Of a DNA stretch of 64,000 nt, positions 59,390 through 64,000 are shown one piece after another. Source of the stretch: Subsaxibacter sp. CAU 1640 (GTDB lineage Bacteria > Bacteroidota > Bacteroidia > Flavobacteriales > Flavobacteriaceae); the NCBI RefSeq assembly GCF_023156585.1, contig NZ_JALNMI010000003.1, positions 1 to 64,000 of the forward strand, in the 5' to 3' direction. The position numbers were made by a program, and so were the translations under genes. Each line of letters begins with the position of its first letter. The stretch's first letter is position 1. The notes under the pieces were generated by a model. The model saw nothing but the letters and a program-made list of their open reading frames with translations, was not told the origin of the DNA and did not search any database.

Positions 59390-60496
59390 CTAATAAAACA
59401 AAAACGCCATGATCCCCACAATTACGGCTGCAGATGGAATGACAAACGACAGAAACAAAAACGAAATCACGCTACTCTTTATAAAACTCAAAAAGATACC
59501 TTGCTGATAGAAGTTTTTGACACCTATCAACAAATAAAAGAAGGTGGATAGCATCGTAATTGCAATGATCCAAGAGGGAAATTCATCCCACAGTAAGGAT
59601 AAGGCAACCAACAGAGAAAACACCGTAAACAAAAACGAAAAGAAGTAAAACGTAAACACCAAATGGTAGGCAAATCGGCCTTTGTTGAAATAAAAGATCT
59701 TCAATATCAATGCAAATATTGGCAACAGAATAAACATTGCAATCGGTATACTGCTGTAAAAAGCCTGTAAGATAGAACCACCGCTTTTGTTTTTGTAAAA
59801 CTTCAATGCCTGACGGTAAAAGCGCTTTTTAATAGCTCCTGCATCATCCTCCATACCAATATGCTTCAAGATATCATCATCGGTAGCACCAGTTTCTAAA
59901 AGTGAGTCTATTTCTGTTTGATTAAAATTCAATCCAGCGATCGAACTGTTCATTCCTCTATCTTGTTTTTTTTTGGCTTCAACCAACGAGGAATCCACTT
60001 GCATTATTTGTTCATCTGTAAGCCCCAACTGCTTCTGATTCTTCTTTAAAGGACTTGTTATATTTGCATCTATAATAGAATCTTGCAGATGCTTCAACGA
60101 GTCTTGCTCACGCTCTTGAATGGAATCCCTAACAGCCTCTACTTTATCAAACTGCTCTTTTAAGCCTGTGTCAATACTTTGCGCCTGTTGCCTCGAAATG
60201 AATGACAACAGAAAGAAAAACACCACCGAAATAAACAGATACATCTGTGCAGGATGTAGATATAACAAGCGCTGACCACTCACAAAACGTTTCGGCAAAT
60301 AGCCTGGCTTCGTCATCAACGGAATAAAGCTTTTGAAAAATCTGGCGTCTACAGAAAAGTAGTTGGCAATGGTATTATGAAACAGTACGCCCAGCGTCAG
60401 CTTGTCTTCTGCCTGCTGTCCACAATACGGACAGTACGGATAGTGTGCCTCAAAGCGCTGATTGCAATTGGAACATTCGATGGTTGGCTTTCGCAT
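59390..60496 (-). CDS. DUF3667 membrane protein with zinc ribbon
   Basis: The 368-residue protein starts with a zinc ribbon (Cys8, Cys11, Cys22, Cys25: CSNCNQRF and CPYCGQQ), then the DUF3667 motif NYFSVDARFFKSFIPLMTKPGYLPKRFVSGQR in parts, one membrane helix (about 86-103), a charged coiled region (about 105-210) and about four further helices to the end. The family is specific to Bacteroidota and of unknown role. Its start is 235 bp from the divergent surface-protein gene. Confidence 0.88.
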   Translation of the reverse strand: MRKPTIECSNCNQRFEAHYPYCPYCGQQAEDKLTLGVLFHNTIANYFSVDARFFKSFIPLMTKPGYLPKRFVSGQRLLYLHPAQMYLFISVVFFFLLSFISRQQAQSIDTGLKEQFDKVEAVRDSIQEREQDSLKHLQDSIIDANITSPLKKNQKQLGLTDEQIMQVDSSLVEAKKKQDRGMNSSIAGLNFNQTEIDSLLETGATDDDILKHIGMEDDAGAIKKRFYRQALKFYKNKSGGSILQAFYSSIPIAMFILLPIFALILKIFYFNKGRFAYHLVFTFYFFSFLFTVFSLLVALSLLWDEFPSWIIAITMLSTFFYLLIGVKNFYQQGIFLSFIKSSVISFLFLSFVIPSAAVIVGIMAFLFY

Positions 60497-60644
60497 AGCG
60501 GTTGGTCAGTGATTGAAGATATAAATGTACTAAAAATCATCAATAGTTAGAATCGCCTACAAAATTCTTTCAAATTGAATAACTAATTGCTACACAGGCG
60601 CCAACATCACACTTCTACCTTCTCACTTTGAGGCATTTACATTT

Positions 60645-60661
60645 TTGGCACGCATATTGGA
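60645..60661 (+). promoter_or_regulatory. Sigma-54 (-24/-12) type promoter
   Basis: TTGGCACG (60645-60652), CATA, TTGGA (60657-60661). The -24 GG and the -12 element are 10 bp apart as the sigma-54 consensus TGGCACG-N4-TTGC requires; the only deviation is G in place of C at the -12 GC. The start codon at 60732 is about 60 bp past the expected transcription start. Confidence 0.55.
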
Positions 60662-60731
60662 TACTCATAGTAGTATAGCGTAAGCCGAAAAGCTTTTAAC
60701 CAGAGTAGGCACAATCTTAAATCCTTTAATT

Positions 60732-61418
60732 ATGAAAACAACAGTACTTTTTACAGCAATGGTGTTAATGGGATTAACATCTGCTAACGCAACAAAAACC
60801 AACGTTGCACCACAAGGTGAAGATTTCAATTATTCAACACGCTATCACTATGCAGAACCTATCTTGTTTATGGAGCGCGGTGTTGAATTCCTAATCTTTC
60901 CTGACGGAAGTTTTGATTTCAATACCAATGCCGGCAATTCTGCAAACTCGTACAATGATGATAGCTATTACTATTACAGAGGCAACAGCGCTGTACGTGG
61001 CGGTGTCAACACCACACAAGGTGCGCCTGGTACCGTAAGCAGAAGCAATTACTACACACCTAGCTATGGTGGCGTGCTGATACAACACGACTTTGATGGT
61101 AAGGTAAGACGTATCGGTAACGTGTTTATCAACTATGATAGCGTAGGCCGTGTAAAACGTGTGGGCTCTGTATATATGAGCTATAACCGTGGCGGTATGC
61201 TTACCCAAGTGGGTGGCTTGCGAATCACTTATAACAGCTGGGGCGAAATTATGCACAGCGCTGGTATGGTGAACCACAGCAATAGCCAGTATAACATACA
61301 GTTAGGTCAAAACTATGGCAACAGTTATAACAACTATGGTGGTTTTGATGATGCTGATGACTATTACTACTACCGTCAAGGAGATAAAGTAAAGAAACAA
61401 AAGAAAATAAAGAGATAA
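60732..61418 (+). CDS. Secreted protein with repeated GRV-type strands
   Basis: The 228-residue protein has a signal peptide (MKTTVLFTAMVLMGLTSANA). After a Ser/Asn/Tyr-rich part (SYNDDSYYYYRGNSAVRGG) come four strand repeats of about 20 residues: FDGKVRRIGNVFINYDSVG, RVKRVGSVYMSYNRGG, MLTQVGGLRITYNSWG and EIMHSAGMVNHSNSQ. The C-terminus is Tyr/Asp-rich then basic (KVKKQKKIKR). The repeats suggest a beta-structure facing the periplasm or surface. Family known to me only as conserved in Flavobacteria. Confidence 0.8.
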   Translation: MKTTVLFTAMVLMGLTSANATKTNVAPQGEDFNYSTRYHYAEPILFMERGVEFLIFPDGSFDFNTNAGNSANSYNDDSYYYYRGNSAVRGGVNTTQGAPGTVSRSNYYTPSYGGVLIQHDFDGKVRRIGNVFINYDSVGRVKRVGSVYMSYNRGGMLTQVGGLRITYNSWGEIMHSAGMVNHSNSQYNIQLGQNYGNSYNNYGGFDDADDYYYYRQGDKVKKQKKIKR

Positions 61419-61456
61419 CATCTACTTATTGTTGAACCGAAAACCCTGAAGTCCTT

Positions 61457-61477
61457 CCCCAAGGCTTTGGGGTTTTT
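61457..61477 (+). terminator. Terminator after the GRV-repeat gene
   Basis: CCCC-AAGGCTTT-GGGG (61457-61472) followed by TTTTT. The stem is short but GC-rich. Confidence 0.65.
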
Positions 61478-61504
61478 CAATTTTTATGTTGAAGTAATAA
61501 AACC

Positions 61505-61541
61505 AAAAAACCACCTCCTATTAAATAAGAAGTGGTTTTTT
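61505..61541. terminator. Bidirectional terminator
   Basis: AAAAAACCAC (61505-61514) and GTGGTTTTTT (61532-61541) with partly paired interior form a terminator usable from either strand, between the GRV-repeat gene and the convergent orphan gene. Confidence 0.75.
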
Positions 61542-61613
61542 CTGAATATCAACACTACTTGTCCGAAAGCCTGATCAGTCCAACTCTCCAACAAGTCTAA
61601 AAGCTAACAGCCA

Positions 61614-62522
61614 TTAAAGATATTTATGGTTAGGGCATTTTCTAAATGATAAACCACTGATTTCTTTATACTGAAAACTTCTACTACCGAATAATGATAA
61701 AAACACATTCTTCACCGCGTAAGCCCTATCCACTAATCCTGTGATATCCTTATACATAATCACATCACGCGCTATACGTGCATTTCTAGTTTCGGTACGC
61801 ATCATCTCCACAGCACGATATTTATCTACCATTCGTGTATGCTTGTCTCTCAAAGCATTTGGTTTCAATTTTATCGCACCAGGAGTGTAAGCGGTTTGCT
61901 GTTCTAAAAACTGTATAAACGCTTCAAAGTAAATAGCCAACTGGGCATAACTTTGGTGGCTCACACTATTAAGGTCTAAATCATCAGCTTTCGCTTTAAT
62001 AACACGATACCCTTGTATCACAGCGTTCAAGTTCTTTAATTGTGCGATGGCCATTGCAGACACACCACAAGTTGTAAAAAATCTCACCGCTTGCGTACAA
62101 GTTGTTTTCAAATCAGCATACTCACTCACCTGCGCTTCAACAGCTACATCCAGCAACGCTTGTTTGTTAGACAATGTAGAGATAGACTGTGTAGCGGCGT
62201 CATAAACGTCGTGCAAAGCATCCGGGTCTAGCAATGGGTTGGTGTTAATGTAGTCGTCTCCTTGCGCATCAACAGCGTTAGAGATACGCCCAAAGTTTCG
62301 TAGATTGATACCATGCCCAGTCTCCTCGGTACGGCCTTTCTTTTTCGCTTTAGGTACATCCGCTTCCTGTTTGGCAGCAGCAACTTTTTGAGATTGAACA
62401 TTCACGTTTGGTTCAACTGTAGCCGGTGCTACAGGAGCCTGTTTCACAACGGCATTCTGCCCGTTGTGTGGTACAGAGCCATTAAGCACTGCACCGTTAG
62501 TAGGATATGGATTGTCGACCAT
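61614..62522 (-). CDS. Orphan hypothetical protein, about 302 aa
   Basis: ATG 62522 gives about 302 residues (MVDNPYPTNGAVLNGSVPHN...); an upstream in-frame ATG at 62561 adds 13. The first 75 residues are Pro/Ala/Val-rich and low-complexity, ending in a basic stretch (KAKKKGRTEETGHGIN). The rest is predicted all-helical with ISTLSNKQALLDVAVEAQVSEYADLKTTC and YFEAFIQFLEQQTAYTP. Near the end MRTETRNARIARDVIMYKD is basic. No domain is recognised. Codons are more balanced than in neighbours. A three-way junction lies about 85 bp upstream. Confidence 0.7.
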   Translation of the reverse strand: MVDNPYPTNGAVLNGSVPHNGQNAVVKQAPVAPATVEPNVNVQSQKVAAAKQEADVPKAKKKGRTEETGHGINLRNFGRISNAVDAQGDDYINTNPLLDPDALHDVYDAATQSISTLSNKQALLDVAVEAQVSEYADLKTTCTQAVRFFTTCGVSAMAIAQLKNLNAVIQGYRVIKAKADDLDLNSVSHQSYAQLAIYFEAFIQFLEQQTAYTPGAIKLKPNALRDKHTRMVDKYRAVEMMRTETRNARIARDVIMYKDITGLVDRAYAVKNVFLSLFGSRSFQYKEISGLSFRKCPNHKYL

Positions 62523-62606
62523 ATTGATTTGGAATAAATTAATAAATAAAACGTTACCCATAATGCACTTACATCACATACACATATAGTGTAACTATCG
62601 GCATTA

Positions 62607-62657
62607 TTTATTGAATCCCTACGGGACTATGGACAACCGTGTCCATCACTCAATAAA
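62607..62657. other. Perfect three-way-junction element
   Basis: Outer stem TTTATTGA (62607-62614) with TCAATAAA (62650-62657), enclosing hairpin TCCC-TAC-GGGA (62616-62626) and hairpin ATGGACA-ACCG-TGTCCAT (62629-62646). Only a few bases are unpaired at the junction. It lies 85 bp upstream of the orphan protein's start on the minus strand and could be part of its leader or a DNA-level element. Confidence 0.6.
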
Positions 62658-63004
62658 AAATAAAATTGAAAATCACTCTACATAAATCGGAACTCGAAGT
62701 CATTTGTCCCTTGAGCGAGCTACTGATCATTTAGCAGCTTGTAGCCATTTGACTATCATGTCACTGATATAGCATCAGTTACACAATGCAATACTACAAA
62801 ATATTTCAATACATCCGACAAAGCGCAATAAAATCCGATAAAAAACATTCAAAAATAAGAAGAAACTGTAATACAACCACTTATCGCAACACCGCGCCAC
62901 TGCTCACAAATCTTGACATTTTGATGATAGAAAAATATTTTGAAAAAATTTTGAAAATAATTAGTGATAGATACTTTCTTTAACATAAAAACTTATCTTT
63001 ACCA

Positions 63005-63131
63005 CAAGCCGTAATAAGTCAGTGAGGTTGGGCCAACCCTGTGGATGAATGGTAGCGCAACCGTCTTTAAAGAGCGTTATTTTTTACGGTCAGTCCATAA
63101 AACCCTAACATTAATTTGGTAGGGTTTTTTA
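63005..63131 (+). ncRNA. Candidate small RNA with intrinsic terminator
   Basis: A -7-like box TATCTTTA is at about 62994-63001. The transcript would contain a closing stem CCGTAA (63009-63014) with TTACGG (63084-63089), an inner GGTTG (63026-63030) that can pair either with CAACC at 63034-63038 or with CAACC at 63058-63062, and a terminator AAAACCCTA (63099-63107) / TAGGGTTTT (63120-63128) followed by T. I could not match it to tRNA, SRP RNA or tmRNA. Expression is not shown. Confidence 0.45.
63099..63130 (+). terminator. Intrinsic terminator of the candidate small RNA
   Basis: AAAACCCTA (63099-63107), 12-base loop, TAGGGTTTT (63120-63128) and T residues to 63130. No protein gene precedes it on the plus strand for more than 1.6 kb, so it implies a non-coding transcript. 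Confidence 0.75.
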
Positions 63132-63192
63132 AATAGGAATATACAAAGCGGAAAATCTTAAAAGCAGGTTACTCCAAAGAGCATAAATAAAA

Positions 63193-63245
63193 CACCAAAG
63201 CCATTGCCTTGACGGATTCAGTCCGTTAGGAACTACACTTTGGTG
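63193..63245. other. Nested hairpin element
   Basis: Outer stem CACCAAAG (63193-63200) with CTTTGGTG (63238-63245), and inside it ACGGA-TTCAG-TCCGT (63212-63226). On the minus strand TTTTATTT follows the outer stem, as in a terminator. Confidence 0.6.
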
Positions 63246-63401
63246 CACTCGGTGATTAACTTTGTTACGGATTGTCAATGCCACCGAATTCATAAAGGTA
63301 TCAAAATTAATATAATATAGATAATTTGTCCCTTTACGGTTTTCCACATTCACATTATCAGAAATATCCCTACATTTACAAACACTCCAAATCTCTTTGG
63401 C

Positions 63402-63422
63402 ATGCTGAATTTATTTCAGCAT
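63402..63422. repeat. Palindrome ATGCTGAA/TTCAGCAT
   Basis: An 8-bp perfect hairpin with a 5-base loop (TTTAT), 45 bp before the lipoprotein gene. I associate ATGCTGAAN5TTCAGCAT-type palindromes with scattered repeats in Flavobacteria; only one copy is in this window. Confidence 0.6.
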
Positions 63423-63466
63423 CTCATAAATCAAATTCTTAATATTAAACCTTTAAAACAAAATTC

Positions 63467-64000
63467 ATGAGATTCCGTATCATAACTATTACGTGTCTAT
63501 CAATTCTAATTTTATCCTGTGGTAAGACTAAAGAAGAAATTAAACTGGAACAACTACAGACTGAACACAATAAAGAAATCGAAAGGATTCATTTGGAAAA
63601 GATTGAGGTGGGAAAGTCAAAGATGAAAATGGAATTAACCAAGGAGTTGGAAAGATTAAACAAAATAATGGAGCAAGAAAACAAAAAGCTTGATGAAATT
63701 AATGAGTTTAAATTAGGACGTTCTAGCTCTACAAAAGACAAAGAACTTTCCGAACAGAATAAAAGAATATACTTTTTAGAAACAGTTATTTCTAAAATAG
63801 AAAATGAAATTTCAGAGCTTAATTTAACTCAAACATATGATTTTCAAGATAGTCCAAAACAATTAGTAAATTATCTATTTGAAATGGCTCAAAACAAAGA
63901 TTTCAGTAAGATGAGACATTTGTGTGACCCTTATGGCGAAGGCGACAATGAATCCAGATCTCTGTGCTTGTTAGAAATACATGAAGCGGGTTCACAACAG
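63467..64000 (+). CDS. Coiled-coil lipoprotein (3' end outside window)
   Basis: The frame opens at ATG 63467 and runs 178 codons to the window end without a stop. The signal MRFRIITITCLSILILSC has the lipobox LILSC (Cys18). Residues about 20-125 form a long charged coiled coil (EEIKLEQLQTEHNKEIERIH and on), and a different domain begins at about 135 (SPKQLVNYLFEMAQNKDF), with two Cys after it. Family not recognised. The product is probably periplasmic. Confidence 0.8.
   Translation, partial: MRFRIITITCLSILILSCGKTKEEIKLEQLQTEHNKEIERIHLEKIEVGKSKMKMELTKELERLNKIMEQENKKLDEINEFKLGRSSSTKDKELSEQNKRIYFLETVISKIENEISELNLTQTYDFQDSPKQLVNYLFEMAQNKDFSKMRHLCDPYGEGDNESRSLCLLEIHEAGSQQ

Larger units (their letters stand above)
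62523..63466. other. 944-bp non-coding region rich in structured elements
   Basis: I see no convincing gene between the orphan protein and the lipoprotein. The region holds a three-way junction (62607-62657), a small hairpin (ACTGAT/ATCAGT, about 62763-62780), a candidate ncRNA with terminator (63005-63131), a nested hairpin (63193-63245) and an 8-bp hairpin (63402-63422). Short frames at 62786-62983 and 63129-63353 are not supported. Confidence 0.7.

Noticed and set aside
62786-62983. A 65-codon plus-strand frame
   Set aside because: Composition is that of AT-rich intergenic DNA, with no leader signal or recognisable fold.
63005-63095. Possible tRNA, because GGATGAATGGTAGCGCA resembles a D-arm and a TCCA occurs at the end
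   Set aside because: No acceptor pairing, no anticodon arm and no TTCGA arm of the right spacing can be found.
63005-63131. Possible SRP or tmRNA gene
   Set aside because: The conserved GGAA tetraloop and symmetric loop of SRP RNA and the tRNA-like ends of tmRNA are missing.
63129-63353. A 74-codon minus-strand frame
   Set aside because: It covers the small RNA terminator tail and the nested hairpin; the structures explain the sequence better than a protein does.

Overview
The window is chromosomal DNA of a Flavobacteriaceae-type Bacteroidota. The evidence is its low GC content, A-rich leaders without Shine-Dalgarno sites, repeated TAnnTTTG -7 promoter boxes, a type IX secretion (T9SS) sorting domain, a TonB-dependent receptor, several families of tandemly repeated surface protein, and a gene order (zapA, 6S RNA, rny) that I know from this group. 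No rRNA, tRNA, CRISPR array, complete insertion sequence or prophage is visible. Most of the window is stable core genome; accessory-looking material lies at both edges and in a few intergenic patches.

Layout. 1-2 kb: 5' part of a giant repeat surface protein, on the minus strand and cut by the window edge. 2.4-6.7 kb: hutH, a TlpA-like lipoprotein and the NAD(P)HX repair enzyme. 6.8-12.9 kb: threonine operon thrA-thrB-(four-helix-bundle insert)-thrC, followed by a GNAT acetyltransferase and a small membrane protein. A Thr-rich leader peptide precedes it. 12.9-18.6 kb: SRPBCC protein, Xaa-Pro aminopeptidase, gcvT, an SDR protein, pterin dehydratase and a YebC protein. 18.8-21.4 kb: envelope proteins of unknown role, including a transglutaminase-like protein. 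21.7-28.1 kb: lpdA, aroQ and five small outer-membrane beta-barrel genes (one broken by a single in-frame stop), then xerD. 28.2-30.6 kb: rny, 6S RNA, zapA and a coiled-coil partner. 30.8-38.5 kb: M23 peptidase, TonB receptor, CHAP lipoprotein, cysteine desulfurase, a calcium-repeat lipoprotein and an Smr protein. 38.6-44.4 kb: two surface proteins, small membrane proteins and rocD. 44.7-44.9 kb: a 21-bp minisatellite. 45.1-54.2 kb: rlmD, two conserved Flavobacteria proteins, DinB, two methyltransferases, a ZIP transporter and an amidohydrolase. 54.2-61.4 kb: bcp/nth, an ECF sigma factor with a 49-residue companion, uvrA, a DUF3667 protein and a surface protein with a sigma-54-like promoter. 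61.6-64 kb: an orphan protein, about 0.9 kb of strongly structured non-coding DNA and a cut lipoprotein.

The observations most worth a second look are the threonine leader peptide without an obvious terminator, the cluster of structured elements at 62.6-63.4 kb, the minisatellite open on both strands, dispersed mini-palindromes with compensatory changes, the mosaic base composition of the giant repeat gene, a back-to-back promoter palindrome, and an endonuclease III with no cysteine. All family assignments were made by reading sequence; no database search was run.
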